The notes: generated by a model from the letters alone, not told the origin. 64,000 nucleotides of DNA from Amycolatopsis sp. CA-230715 (GCF_018736145.1 NZ_CP059997.1:4339501-4403500); one strand, 5' to 3'; counted from the first letter of the stretch, positions 33,463 through 42,036 are shown. Translations and numbers: made by a program.

Positions 33463-33661
33463 CCGCGAAGGTGGCCTTCGGGGACTCTAGCGTCACTTTC
33501 TCGGCCCTCGCGGGCGCGCGGGCGGGGCTGCCCATGCCCCGAAGGTGGCCTTCGGGGCGCTAGACGACACGAATCCACCCCTCGCACACTCGACCGCTGC
33601 CCCGCGCATGCCCCGAAGGTGACCTTCGGGGCGCTCAAGTCCCCGAAAGCCACCTTCGGGG
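33463..33661. repeat. Cluster of four GAAGGTGGCCTTC-type palindromes
   Basis: Four copies lie in the otherwise geneless 33362-33722 gap: about 33463-33482, 33537-33557, 33611-33631 and 33641-33661. Each is a perfect or near-perfect hairpin with GAAGG(T/C)(G/A)(A/G)CCTTC or its complement and flanking C and G runs. The copy at 33537 extends as a 49-bp repeat found again at 42957-43005. No gene is supported in this gap. Confidence 0.8.
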
Positions 33662-33722
33662 CACCAGGCGCGGTCACCCGACTTCTGAAGGAGCTTCCTC
33701 AAGCGCGCGGGCGACTGGGGGC

Positions 33723-34484
33723 TCAGGTGAAGGAGCCGTGTCGTCCGGCGCCGTCGGCGAAGCGCTTCGCCCCGGCGAGGGTGTCCGCCGACAGCGACGC
33801 CAGCCCGTGCTCGTACTCCACCAGCAGAGCGTCCTTTTCGGACAGTCCATTCTGGTCCAATACGGACAGCCGGTCCTCGCGAAGGCAGGTCTGCGGGAAG
33901 CCCGCGATTTCGGCGGCGAGGCGTTCCGCGGCGACGCGGGACTGGCCCGGTTCGCACACGCGGTTGACCAGTCCCATGCCGTGCGCTTCGGCGGCGTCGA
34001 CGGGGCGGCCGGTGAGGATCAGGTCCATGGCCCTGCTCGACCCGATCAGCCGCGGCAGCCGCACCGTGCCGCCGTCGATGAGCGGGACGCCCCACCGCCG
34101 GCAGAACACGCCGAGCACGGCATCCGGTTCGGCGACGCGGAGATCGCACCACAGCGCCAGTTCCAGTCCGCCCGCGACGGCGTGCCCCGCGATCGCGGCG
34201 ATCACCGGTTTGCCCAGCCGCATCCTGGTCGGGCCCATCGGGCCGTCACCGTCCTCATGAACAGCGTTGCCGCGTTCGGTGCCGATCGCCTTCAGGTCGG
34301 CGCCCGCGCAGAAGGCGCCGCCTTCGCCCCACAGCACGGCGACGGAGGCTTCCTCGTCGGCGTCGAACGCACGGAACGCGTCGGCGAGAAGAGCGGCGGT
34401 GGGACCATCGACGGCATTGCGCTTTTCGGGGTGGTCCAGGATCACGGTGGTCACCGGGCCCTGCCGTTCCACGCGGACACCCAT
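33723..34484 (-). CDS. Enoyl-CoA hydratase/isomerase (crotonase) family
   Basis: 253 residues. The crotonase fold is complete, with the oxyanion segments AVLWGEGGAFCAGADLKAIG and KPVIAAIAGHAVAGGLELAL, and later GAVLGVFCRRWGVPL-like residues leading into RLPRLIGSSRAMDLILTG. It is coupled by TGATG to the upstream AidB-like dehydrogenase and probably acts on its enoyl-CoA product. Confidence 0.92.
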   Translation of the reverse strand: MGVRVERQGPVTTVILDHPEKRNAVDGPTAALLADAFRAFDADEEASVAVLWGEGGAFCAGADLKAIGTERGNAVHEDGDGPMGPTRMRLGKPVIAAIAGHAVAGGLELALWCDLRVAEPDAVLGVFCRRWGVPLIDGGTVRLPRLIGSSRAMDLILTGRPVDAAEAHGMGLVNRVCEPGQSRVAAERLAAEIAGFPQTCLREDRLSVLDQNGLSEKDALLVEYEHGLASLSADTLAGAKRFADGAGRHGSFT

Positions 34485-36094
34485 CAGGAAACCCTTGCCC
34501 TGTCGATGATCGCCGCGGTGTCCACACCGGACGGGAGCGTGCCGAAGGCGACACCCCAGTCACCACCGAACCGCGACGCGCAGAACGCGTCGGCGACCGC
34601 GGGGGTGCCGAACCGCACCAGCAGCGAACCCTGCAGCACCATCGCCATGCTCTCCACAATCCGGCGCGCGCGGTACTCGATGTCCGCTAGGTCGGAAAGG
34701 TCCTTGCGCAGGCGCGCGTGCGCGTCGTCGAGGCGGGAGTCGGCGCCGGTCGCCAGTTCGACTTCGGTGAAGAAAGCGTCCACTGTGTCCGGTTGCTTCG
34801 CCATGGCGCGCAGCGCGTCCAGCGCGGCGACGTTGCCGGAACCCTCCCAAATGGACATCAGCGGCGCCTCGCGGTAGAGCCGCGGCATTCCCGACTCTTC
34901 CACGTATCCGTTGCCGCCCAAGCATTCCAGGGCCTCGGCCGCGTGCGACGGCGCGCGCTTGCACACCCAGTACTTCGTCACCGCGAGGCCGAGACGACGG
35001 AACGCCTGCTCCTCGGGACGTCCCGTGGCACCGGCGAGCCGCATGCCGACGGTCGTCGCGGCCTCCGATTCGACGACGAGATCGGCCAGCACGTTCGCCA
35101 TCAACGGCTGCCGGTCGAGCGCCTTCCCGAAGGCGTGCCGGTGCGTCGCGTGGTGCACGGCCTGCACGGTCGCGGCGCGCATCCCGGCCGCGCTGCCGAC
35201 CGCGCAGTCCAGTCGCGTGTTGTTGACCATCTCGATGATGGTCCGCACGCCGCGGCCTTCCTCACCGACGAGCCAGCCGACCGCGTTCTCGTACTCGATC
35301 TCCGACGACGCGTTCGACCGGTTGCCGAGCTTGTCCTTCAAGCGCTGCAAGCGAATCGGGTTGCGCGTGCCGTCGGGCAGCACGCGCGGGAGCAGGAAGC
35401 ACGAGAGCCCGCCCGGTTCCTGCGCGAGCGTGAGGAACACATCGGACATCGGCGCGGAGGTGAACCACTTGTGGCCGACGATCCGGTACGTCCCGTCGCC
35501 GTCCGGCCGCGCGGTCGTGGTGTTCGCGCGCACGTCGGAGCCGCCCTGCTTCTCGGTCATCGACATGCCCGCGATGAGCCCGCGCTTGGTGCTCGGCTCG
35601 CGCAGCCCGTAGTCGTATTCCGGGGCGGCGAGCAGCGGTTCGTACTTCGCGGCCAGCTCGGAATTGTGCCGCAGCGCGGGAACCGCCGCGTAGGTCATCG
35701 AGATCGGGCAGGTGTGTCCCGCCTCGATTTGGCTCCACACATACATCTTCGCCGCGCGCGCGGCGTGCGCCGACGGCCGGTCGTCCCGCCACGGCGCGCC
35801 GTGCAGGCCGTGCGACACCGCGACCCGCATCAGGTCGTGCCAGTGCGGGTGGAACTCGACCTCGTCGATCCGGTTGCCGTACCGGTCGTGCGTGCGCAGC
35901 ACCGGCTCGTTCTCGTTGACGATCCGGCCCCAGTCCTGCGCTTCCTGGCCACCGGCGAGCTTGCCCAGCTCGTGCAGCTCGGGTTCCGCCCAGCCGGCGC
36001 CTTCGCGGTTCAGCGCCTCCAGCAGCGCCGGGTCCGCGGCCACGTCGTGGCCGTGCAGCGGCGGGACCTGGTTGGTGACCTCATGCGTGGGCAT
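34484..36094 (-). CDS. AidB-like acyl-CoA dehydrogenase
   Basis: 536 residues from ATG 36094, chosen for GGAGG six bases upstream. The long form and sequence match the AidB branch: GMSMTEKQGGSDVRANTT, HKWFTSAPMSDVFL, QRLKDKLGNRSNASSEIEYE and LECLGGNGYVEESGMPRLYR. E. coli AidB is a flavoprotein of the alkylation response, while other members oxidise acyl-CoAs. The neighbouring crotonase gene favours a catabolic acyl-CoA role here. It overlaps the upstream tetR by 14 bp. Confidence 0.9.
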   Translation of the reverse strand: MPTHEVTNQVPPLHGHDVAADPALLEALNREGAGWAEPELHELGKLAGGQEAQDWGRIVNENEPVLRTHDRYGNRIDEVEFHPHWHDLMRVAVSHGLHGAPWRDDRPSAHAARAAKMYVWSQIEAGHTCPISMTYAAVPALRHNSELAAKYEPLLAAPEYDYGLREPSTKRGLIAGMSMTEKQGGSDVRANTTTARPDGDGTYRIVGHKWFTSAPMSDVFLTLAQEPGGLSCFLLPRVLPDGTRNPIRLQRLKDKLGNRSNASSEIEYENAVGWLVGEEGRGVRTIIEMVNNTRLDCAVGSAAGMRAATVQAVHHATHRHAFGKALDRQPLMANVLADLVVESEAATTVGMRLAGATGRPEEQAFRRLGLAVTKYWVCKRAPSHAAEALECLGGNGYVEESGMPRLYREAPLMSIWEGSGNVAALDALRAMAKQPDTVDAFFTEVELATGADSRLDDAHARLRKDLSDLADIEYRARRIVESMAMVLQGSLLVRFGTPAVADAFCASRFGGDWGVAFGTLPSGVDTAAIIDRARVS

Positions 36095-36692
36095 CCGAAC
36101 CTCCAAGCGGGGAAATCGCCCGTACGGCGAAGCGGCAGAGTTCTTCGATGGCGGCGGCGTCGCCCGAGGTGAGCGGGCCGATGAGCACCTCGGCGAAGGC
36201 GCCGACCAGCCCGGCCGCGGTGATCGCCGGGTCCTGCGGGGTCAGCTCGCCCGCGCGCACGCCGTCGGCGACGTGCTTGGCGACGATGTCCCGAAACGCC
36301 TGCCGGAACACCAGCCGCTCGGTTTCGATCGGCGCGTCGACGGGCTCGGCCAGCAGCGCGTACGCCAGCCGCGGTGCCTTCAGCGCGCGCCCTGCGAACG
36401 TGTCGACCACCGCGAGCACGCGTTCGCTCGCGGTGCCCGGCCGGTCCGCGGCGGCCGCGACGGCGTCGACCTCGCGGGTCACCACGCGCCGGAACAGCTC
36501 GACGACGAGGTCGGCTTTCCCGGGGAAGTGCTGGTAGACGCTGCCGGTGGCGATACCGGCCTTCGCCGCGACGGCCGCCATCGAACAGCCCGCGTACCCG
36601 GTTTCGGCGAGCAGTTCGACGGCCGCGTCGAGGATCGCGGCTCGCTGCTCGTCGAGCCGCTGCTGGACCTTCGGCGTCCGTCGGTAGGGCAC
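36081..36692 (-). CDS. TetR family regulator of the AidB/enoyl-CoA hydratase operon
   Basis: 203 residues from GTG 36692. The HTH runs CSMAAVAAKAGIATGSVYQH followed by FPGKADLVVELF. It is the first gene of a three-gene operon and lies 10 bp from a strong palindrome, so autorepression of the operon is expected, with an acyl-CoA as the likely inducer. Confidence 0.92.
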   Translation of the reverse strand: MPYRRTPKVQQRLDEQRAAILDAAVELLAETGYAGCSMAAVAAKAGIATGSVYQHFPGKADLVVELFRRVVTREVDAVAAAADRPGTASERVLAVVDTFAGRALKAPRLAYALLAEPVDAPIETERLVFRQAFRDIVAKHVADGVRAGELTPQDPAITAAGLVGAFAEVLIGPLTSGDAAAIEELCRFAVRAISPLGGSDAHA

Positions 36693-36701
36693 GTCAAGGA
36701 G

Positions 36702-36724
36702 TGAAGCATTGATTCAGTGCTTCA
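36702..36724. promoter_or_regulatory. TetR operator, 23-bp near-perfect palindrome
   Basis: Outer arms TGAAGCA and TGCTTCA enclose inner TGA/TCA, with only one mismatched pair in eleven around a central base. It is placed between the tetR start and the divergent nitroreductase-like gene. Confidence 0.75.
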
Positions 36725-36749
36725 GGCAAGGGGCGGTAAAATCATCCGG

Positions 36750-37130
36750 ATGCGGCTGCCCCCGCGCCTCGCGCGCCTCAACTGGTACCTGCCCGAACCA
36801 GTGCAGCGCGTGTGGGCGGGACGAGCGCCGGGGCTCGGCCTGGTCCGGTACCGGGATCGGACGACCGGCGCCTACCTCAGCATCCCGGTCACCGCCTTCC
36901 GCATCCAGGACGGGTTCGTGATCCCGCTCCCCGACGGGTCCGACGTCGAGTGGGTGCGGAACTTCAAGAGGGCGGGCGGTGGCGGCATCCGGCACCAGGG
37001 CCGGTACTACGTGATCGGCACGCCCGAGGTGCTGCCCGCCGCCGAGCTGGAGGGTGACCTGTCCGAGGACGGGGAGAAGGTCATCCGCCTGCTTCAGGCG
37101 ACTGAGGTGCTACGGGTACCGATCCGGTAG
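36750..37130 (+). CDS. Deazaflavin-dependent (DDN-like) nitroreductase/quinone reductase family protein
   Basis: 126 residues from ATG 36750. It resembles the split-barrel DDN family (RYRDRTTGAYLSIPVTAFRI, DGFVIPLPDGSDVEWVRNFK, RAGGGGIRHQGRYY), which use F420H2 in actinobacteria. The fit is by pattern only. It is divergent from the tetR operon and may share its palindrome. The 3' end overlaps the convergent CDF gene by 50 bp. Confidence 0.7.
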   Translation: MRLPPRLARLNWYLPEPVQRVWAGRAPGLGLVRYRDRTTGAYLSIPVTAFRIQDGFVIPLPDGSDVEWVRNFKRAGGGGIRHQGRYYVIGTPEVLPAAELEGDLSEDGEKVIRLLQATEVLRVPIR

Positions 37131-38124
37131 CCGGGTTCCACCGCTTCGCCACCTCGTCGCCGTAGCGCGCGAGCACGCGGGCGCGCAGATCGGGATCGTT
37201 GCGGGGCACCGGTTCGATGAAGACCTCGGTAACGTCGTTGAACGCGTCGATCAGCTCGTTGGCCAGCCGTACGCACACGTGCTCGACGTCGGCGGCGCCG
37301 AGCGCGTCGTCGAAGTCCACGCGCGTGCAGACGAGCACCTGGTCGGTGCCCATCAGCATGGTCTGCAGGTCGACGAGTGCCTCGATCTCGGGCGTCGCGA
37401 CGATCGCCTCGCCGATCCCGCGCACCAGCCTCGGGTCGGCCTGCCTGCCGATCAGCAGGCCGCGGTTCGTGCGGCCGAGGAGGTAGGCGACCACGGCGAG
37501 CAGCAGCCCGATCGCGAGCGACGCCGCGCCGTCCCACACCGCGGAGCCGGTGAGCTGGTGCAGCCCGAGCCCCGCGAACGCGATCACCAGGCCGACGAGC
37601 GCGGCCGAATCCTCGAACAGCACGGTTTTCGGCGCCGGGTCGTCGATCAGGCGCAGGTACTCGCCGAGCGTCTGCTTCGCCGCGGCCGATTCCTTGCGCA
37701 CCTGCCGCACGGCCTGCACCCACGACACCGATTCCATCGCGAACGCCAGCGCCAGCACGACGTAGCCGACCACCGGCGACGTCTGTTCCACCGGCTCGCC
37801 GAAGATCGTCGAAAAGCCTTCGTAGAAGGAAAACATCGCGCCTGAGGCGAAAATGGACACCGCGGCGAGCAGCGACCAGAAGTACCGTTCCTTGCCGTAG
37901 CCGAACGGGTGCACGCGGTCGGCGGGGCGGTCCGAGCGGCGCAGTGCGGTGAGCAGCAGGACCTCGGTGATCGTGTCGGCCACCGAATGCGCGGCCTCCG
38001 AGAGCATCGCGCCGGAGCCGGTGATCAGCCCCGCCACGAGCTTCATGATCGCGATCGCCAGGTTCACGCCACCGGCGAGCACCACGGTGAGCGTGCTTTC
38101 CCCGCCCTTTTCTTCCTCTGCCAC
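37081..38124 (-). CDS. Cation diffusion facilitator (CDF) family transporter
   Basis: 347 residues. Six membrane helices are visible, with the family motif SGAMLSEAAHSVADTITEVL in TM2 (the Asp in VADT aligns with the metal-site Asp) and RVHPFGYGKERYFWSL. The C-terminal cytoplasmic domain (residues 230-320) matches the CDF metallochaperone-like fold. Likely exports Zn, Mn or Fe. Confidence 0.92.
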   Translation of the reverse strand: MAEEEKGGESTLTVVLAGGVNLAIAIMKLVAGLITGSGAMLSEAAHSVADTITEVLLLTALRRSDRPADRVHPFGYGKERYFWSLLAAVSIFASGAMFSFYEGFSTIFGEPVEQTSPVVGYVVLALAFAMESVSWVQAVRQVRKESAAAKQTLGEYLRLIDDPAPKTVLFEDSAALVGLVIAFAGLGLHQLTGSAVWDGAASLAIGLLLAVVAYLLGRTNRGLLIGRQADPRLVRGIGEAIVATPEIEALVDLQTMLMGTDQVLVCTRVDFDDALGAADVEHVCVRLANELIDAFNDVTEVFIEPVPRNDPDLRARVLARYGDEVAKRWNPATGSVPVAPQSPEAGG

Positions 38125-38161
38125 CGGCCGATCGTAGTGCGCGCGGGCGCGGGTCGCCGGG

Positions 38162-39052
38162 TCACAGGAACCGCGGCATCGCGCCTTCCACCACCGCGGC
38201 GAGCCCGCCCGCGTCCGGTGCCGCGAACGCCGCGTCGCACGCGCCGTTGAGCCCCGCGAACGCCTCGGGGGTGCCGATGCCGATGGTCTTCGCGCCGATC
38301 TGCCGCGCCATCCACGCGGTCATCAACGCGATGTGCGCGCTGTTGCCGTCCGCCTTGCCGGTGACGATCGTGACGATTCCGGCGCCGTCGAGGAATTCGC
38401 GCACGTTGTCCGCTTCCCACTGCGCGCCCCCGGCCACGAACTCGACGTGCGGCAGGTTCGCCAGCCCGGACACGCGCAGCTCTTCGAGCGCCCGCAGCCC
38501 GTCGGTCCCGATCCCGGCGATCACGACCCGCTCGGGCAGCCGCTGCGCGCGCTCCTGGAGCTTGCGGATGCTCTCCAGCCGCTCCAGCTCGGCCGCCACC
38601 ACGTCGGCGGGGAGGTCGAGCGTGCCCGCGATCTCGTTGGCGGTCAGGTCCTCGAGGAAGTGCAGCGCGCCGACGGTCCTGGTCACCGGCGGCAGATCGC
38701 GCAGGGTCGCGCGGAGCAGGCGCTGCGCGGAGGTGCGGTGCAGGACGCCGAGCTGTCCAGGGTCCAGCGTTTCCACGTCGTCGCGGCGCCTCGACCGGCC
38801 GTACCGGTTTTCGCGGCGGTACGCGTCGGCGACCGCGCGGACGGCGAGCCCCGTCGCGGACCGGTAGTTCGCGGGGAGCGAGCGCTCGCGGCGTTCGTCC
38901 CAGAGGCGGCGGAGCGCTTCGTACGCTTCGTCCGTGGCGGCGGCCGCCAGCTCCTCGTCGCCGCCGGCGGCGACCCTGGCCGTGGCCAGCGTGCGGGGCG
39001 CCATCGCATGCACGAAACCCACGAAGTCTGGGGGATCCGTATTTTCGCGCAC
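38162..39052 (-). CDS. ECF-type sigma factor fused to a degenerate FtsZ-like domain
   Basis: 296 residues from GTG 39052, which has no evident ribosome site and may be leaderless. Residues 1-175 align with ECF sigma regions 2 and 4 (EAYEALRRLWDERR; LRDLPPVTRTVGALHFLEDL; ANEIAGTLDLPADVVAAELE). Residues 173-285 align in order with the FtsZ GTPase N-domain: RVVIAGIGTDGLRALEEL for the GIGGGGVNAV strand-loop, LPHVEFVAGG for GVEFIA, FLDGAGIVTIVTG for LRGADMVFVTAG, and ARQIGAKTIGIGTP for ARKLGALTVGVVT. The tubulin signature GGGTGTG is lost (KADGNSA). The fusion suggests a transcription factor controlled by a nucleotide-fold sensor (inference). Confidence 0.72.
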   Translation of the reverse strand: MRENTDPPDFVGFVHAMAPRTLATARVAAGGDEELAAAATDEAYEALRRLWDERRERSLPANYRSATGLAVRAVADAYRRENRYGRSRRRDDVETLDPGQLGVLHRTSAQRLLRATLRDLPPVTRTVGALHFLEDLTANEIAGTLDLPADVVAAELERLESIRKLQERAQRLPERVVIAGIGTDGLRALEELRVSGLANLPHVEFVAGGAQWEADNVREFLDGAGIVTIVTGKADGNSAHIALMTAWMARQIGAKTIGIGTPEAFAGLNGACDAAFAAPDAGGLAAVVEGAMPRFL

Positions 39053-39070
39053 TGTAATGATGGTGCGCGA
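39045..39070. promoter_or_regulatory. Palindrome over the start codon of the sigma/FtsZ-like gene
   Basis: TCGCGCAC (39045-39052) and GTGCGCGA (39063-39070) are perfect 8-bp arms around a 10-base spacer. The GTG start is inside the left arm. Likely an operator or an mRNA hairpin hiding the start. Confidence 0.55.
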
Positions 39071-39135
39071 TAAGTCGGCCCCAAGCCCAAGAGAGTGCTA
39101 AATATTACTCCATCCGGGTTAGAGCAAGAGCACGT

Positions 39136-39507
39136 CTACAGCCGTTGCAGCCCGTCGAGGACGCGTTCCATCAACGCCAGCGAGGGGCGTCCTTCCGGGG
39201 TGGTTTCGCCGCCTTGGAGGCGGACGAGCCGCAGGTCGGCGAGGTCGCTGACGACGACGCGGGTGACTCCGAGCGGGATGCCGAGGCAGGCCGAGATCTC
39301 GGCGACCGACACCGGCGTCCCGCAGATCTCGTGCACGCGCCAGTAGGCCGGTCTCGTCGGGACGCGGTTCATGCCCTCCTCGTGCGCCACCGTGACGAGC
39401 GTTTCCAGGGCGAGCCGGCGCGTGCACCGGGTGCGGCCGCTGGTGAGCACGTACGGCCGGGTCCTCGGGCGTATCGGGTTCGTTGATCGCATTCCGTCAC
39501 GGGCCAT
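39136..39507 (-). CDS. DUF742 protein, orphan conservon component
   Basis: 123 residues from ATG 39507. It shows the family opener RTRPYVLTSGRT, ALETLVTVA and a winged-helix-like core (GTPVSVAEISACLGIPLGVT ... VVSDLADLRLV). DUF742 genes usually sit in four-gene conservons with a sensor kinase, a roadblock protein and a small GTPase; none is adjacent here. Confidence 0.82.
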   Translation of the reverse strand: MARDGMRSTNPIRPRTRPYVLTSGRTRCTRRLALETLVTVAHEEGMNRVPTRPAYWRVHEICGTPVSVAEISACLGIPLGVTRVVVSDLADLRLVRLQGGETTPEGRPSLALMERVLDGLQRL

Positions 39508-39552
39508 GTGCGGGGAATCCTCAACGACGCGCACCGCGTTACGGGTTGAATC

Positions 39553-39601
39553 AAAAAGACGCTTCCCTGCACGAAAAATTTGTGCAGGGAAGCGTCTTTT
39601 T
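39553..39601. terminator. Strong bidirectional rho-independent terminator
   Basis: A perfect 20-bp stem (39553-39572 with 39582-39601) around a nine-base loop GAAAAATTT, with A-run at one end and T-run at the other. It ends the Fe-S reductase transcript on the minus strand. Confidence 0.88.
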
Positions 39602-39609
39602 GGGTGGAG

Positions 39610-41889
39610 TTATTTATCTTCCTCGGAAAGTGCCGTTCCGGTGGCCACCTTTTCGGTCGATTCGTCGGCCTTGCCGTCGGCCTCCGCGTCGGCGCCTGTT
39701 TCCGGGGCGGGCTTGCGTTTCACCGCGGTGAGGAGGAGCTGTGCGACGTCCACGATCTCCACCGATTCCGCGGCCTTGCCGTCGTTCTGGCGCGCGGTCA
39801 GCCCGTCGTTCAACATCACGCGGCAGAACGGGCAGCCGGTCGCGATCTTCGACGGCGCGGTGCCGAGCGCTTCGTCAACACGCTCCACATTGATCCGCTT
39901 TCCGATCTTTTCTTCCATCCACATGCGCGCGCCACCGGCACCGCAGCACATCGACTTGTCGCCGTGCCGCGGCATTTCCCGCAACTGCGCGCCCGCGGCG
40001 CCGACCAGTTCGCGCGGCGCGTCGTAGACCTTGTTGTGGCGGCCCAGGTAGCACGGGTCGTGGTAGGTGACGTCCTCGGCGACCGGGGCCACCGGGGTGA
40101 GCCGCTTCTCGCGCACCAGGCGGTTGAGCAGCTGCGTGTGGTGCACGACGTCGAACTGGCCGCCGAGCTCCGGGTACTCGTTGGCGAGCGAGTTGAAGCA
40201 GTGCGCGCAGGTGACGACGATCTTGCGCTGCAAGGGATCGCGGCCTTCGAACACCGAGTTCAGCACCTCGACGTTCTGCTGCGCGAGCATCTGGAACAGG
40301 AATTCGTTGCCCGCGCGGCGCGCCGGGTCACCGGTGCAGGTCTCCTCCGGCCCGAGCACCCGGTAGTCGACGCCCGCGATGTGCAGCAGTTCGGCGACGG
40401 CCCGCGTGGTCTTCTTCGCGCGGTCCTCGAAGGCGCCGGCGCAGCCGACCCAGAACAGGTACTCGGCCTCGCCGAGGTCACCGTCGAACACGGGTACTTC
40501 GAAGTCGAGATCTTCGGCCCAGGCCATCCGGTCCTTGGCGTTCTGGCCCCACGGGTTGCCCTTGTTCTCCAGGTTCTTGAACATCCCGTTCAGCTCGGAC
40601 GGGAAGTTCGACTCGATCATCACCTGGTAGCGGCGCATGTCGATGATGTGGTCGACGTGCTCGATGTCGACGGGGCACTGCTCGACGCAGGCGCCGCAGC
40701 TCGTGCACGACCACAGGACCTCGGGGTCGATGACGCCGAGGTCCTCGGCGCCGCCGATGAGCGGGCGCTCGGCCTCGGCGAGCGCGAGCACGTCGATCCC
40801 GGCGTGCCGTTCCTCTTCGGTCTCTCCCTTGAGGCCGATTTCGTCCCCGGCCATGTCCTTCTTGCCGCCCGCGAGCAGGTACGGCGCCTTCGCGTAGGCG
40901 TGGTCGCGAAGCTGCGTGATGACGAGCTTCGGCGAGAGCGGTTTCCCGGTGTTCCACGCGGGGCACTGCTCCTGGCAGCGGCCGCATTCGGTGCAGGTGC
41001 TGAAGTCGAGCCAGCCCTTCCAGCTGAAGTCCTCGATCTTCCCGGCGCCGAACACGTCCTTCTCGGGGTCGGCCTCTTCGAAGTCGAGCGGCTTGCCCTC
41101 GCTCATCATCGGCTTGACCGCGCCGAGCGCCACGCCGCCGTCGGCCTCGCGCTTGAAGTAGATGTTGAAGAACGCGCTGAACCGGTGCCACGCGATGCCC
41201 ATGGTCATCGTCCTGGCGACCACGATCAGCCACACGGTGGCGCTCATCAGCTTGATGAACGCGAACACGGACACCAGGTTCGGGCTGGCGGGCAGCAGTT
41301 CGCCGATGGGGTTCGAGACGAACGCGGCCCAGGTGGGCGTCTCGTGGGCGTGCAGCGCGGCCTTCGCGGCGCGGACCCCGATGATGCCGATGCCCTCGAC
41401 CAGCACGACGGCTTCGATGAAGTAGGCCCACTTGAAGTTCGAGCCCTGGAACCGGCTCTGGCGGTCGGCGCGGCGCGGGTGGTTGCGCTGGCGGATCGCC
41501 ATCAGTACCAGGATGCCGACGATGGTGCCGACCCCGAGCAGCTCCATGAGCAGGCTGAACAGCGACCAGTCGTCGAGGATCGGCCAGCCCCACTCCGGCA
41601 CGAAGACCTCGCCGTAGGCCTCGAACAGGGCGAGCGAGCCGATCAGGAAGCCCCACATCACGAGCCAGTGCGCGGGGCCGACCGTGCGCTTCCGGTTCAT
41701 CCGGGTGTGCGCGGCGAACTCCTTGACGAGCGTGCCGAGTCTCGACATGAACGGGCCGTTGCGGGTCCCGTCCGGCTGGCCGAGGCGGATGATGCGCACG
41801 AAGCGCGCGATCGTCGCCGCGAACATGCCCCAGGCGACGATGCCGAGCAGGACCGAGAGCCCGCCTAGCGTCAGCTGTACAGCGCCCAT
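39610..41889 (-). CDS. Membrane-anchored (Fe-S)-binding reductase, HdrD/GlpC-like (Rv0338c family)
   Basis: 759 residues. The N-terminal 270 residues contain about five membrane helices of a NarI-like cytochrome b module. Two 4Fe-4S ferredoxin motifs follow (CTECGRCQEQCP and CTSCGACVEQCP), then two CCG-type domains with HDPCYLGRHN, CCGAGGARMW and GCPFCRVML. This plan matches the essential mycobacterial protein Rv0338c and HdrD-like reductases that pass electrons between membrane quinol and a soluble partner. The acidic tail is variable. Confidence 0.92.
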   Translation of the reverse strand: MGAVQLTLGGLSVLLGIVAWGMFAATIARFVRIIRLGQPDGTRNGPFMSRLGTLVKEFAAHTRMNRKRTVGPAHWLVMWGFLIGSLALFEAYGEVFVPEWGWPILDDWSLFSLLMELLGVGTIVGILVLMAIRQRNHPRRADRQSRFQGSNFKWAYFIEAVVLVEGIGIIGVRAAKAALHAHETPTWAAFVSNPIGELLPASPNLVSVFAFIKLMSATVWLIVVARTMTMGIAWHRFSAFFNIYFKREADGGVALGAVKPMMSEGKPLDFEEADPEKDVFGAGKIEDFSWKGWLDFSTCTECGRCQEQCPAWNTGKPLSPKLVITQLRDHAYAKAPYLLAGGKKDMAGDEIGLKGETEEERHAGIDVLALAEAERPLIGGAEDLGVIDPEVLWSCTSCGACVEQCPVDIEHVDHIIDMRRYQVMIESNFPSELNGMFKNLENKGNPWGQNAKDRMAWAEDLDFEVPVFDGDLGEAEYLFWVGCAGAFEDRAKKTTRAVAELLHIAGVDYRVLGPEETCTGDPARRAGNEFLFQMLAQQNVEVLNSVFEGRDPLQRKIVVTCAHCFNSLANEYPELGGQFDVVHHTQLLNRLVREKRLTPVAPVAEDVTYHDPCYLGRHNKVYDAPRELVGAAGAQLREMPRHGDKSMCCGAGGARMWMEEKIGKRINVERVDEALGTAPSKIATGCPFCRVMLNDGLTARQNDGKAAESVEIVDVAQLLLTAVKRKPAPETGADAEADGKADESTEKVATGTALSEEDK

Positions 41890-41941
41890 GATCGGGTGCC
41901 TTTCGTCCGGATGTGGTGGGTAGCGCGGAGCTTAACTCTTC

Positions 41942-41955
41942 TTACTGATGAGTAA
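41942..41955. promoter_or_regulatory. Inverted repeat TTACT-GATG-AGTAA upstream of the Fe-S reductase
   Basis: A perfect 5-bp arm repeat in an AT-rich patch 53 bp upstream of the reductase start. TTACT..AGTAA-type sites are common TetR operators. No local regulator is obviously paired to it except the TetR at 42363. Confidence 0.4.
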
Positions 41956-42005
41956 CCGATCAGCGGACCCTAAGTCCCCCTGATGTGGCACAGGACTCTC
42001 TTTAT

Positions 42006-42025
42006 ACTGGGACGATCGTTCCGGT
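42006..42025. promoter_or_regulatory. Probable operator of the smr-tetR operon
   Basis: A 20-bp palindrome centred on GACGATCGT(T), with eight of ten pairs matching. It follows a -10-like TATACT (42003-42008) and lies 11 bp before the SMR start. Repressor bound here would block transcription start. Confidence 0.6.
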
Positions 42026-42036
42026 AGTTTGGTGGC

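Noticed and set aside
39580..41868. Plus-strand 762-codon frame opposite the Fe-S reductase.
   Set aside because: Arg/Val/His-rich shadow with no start signal; the minus frame has all Fe-S motifs.
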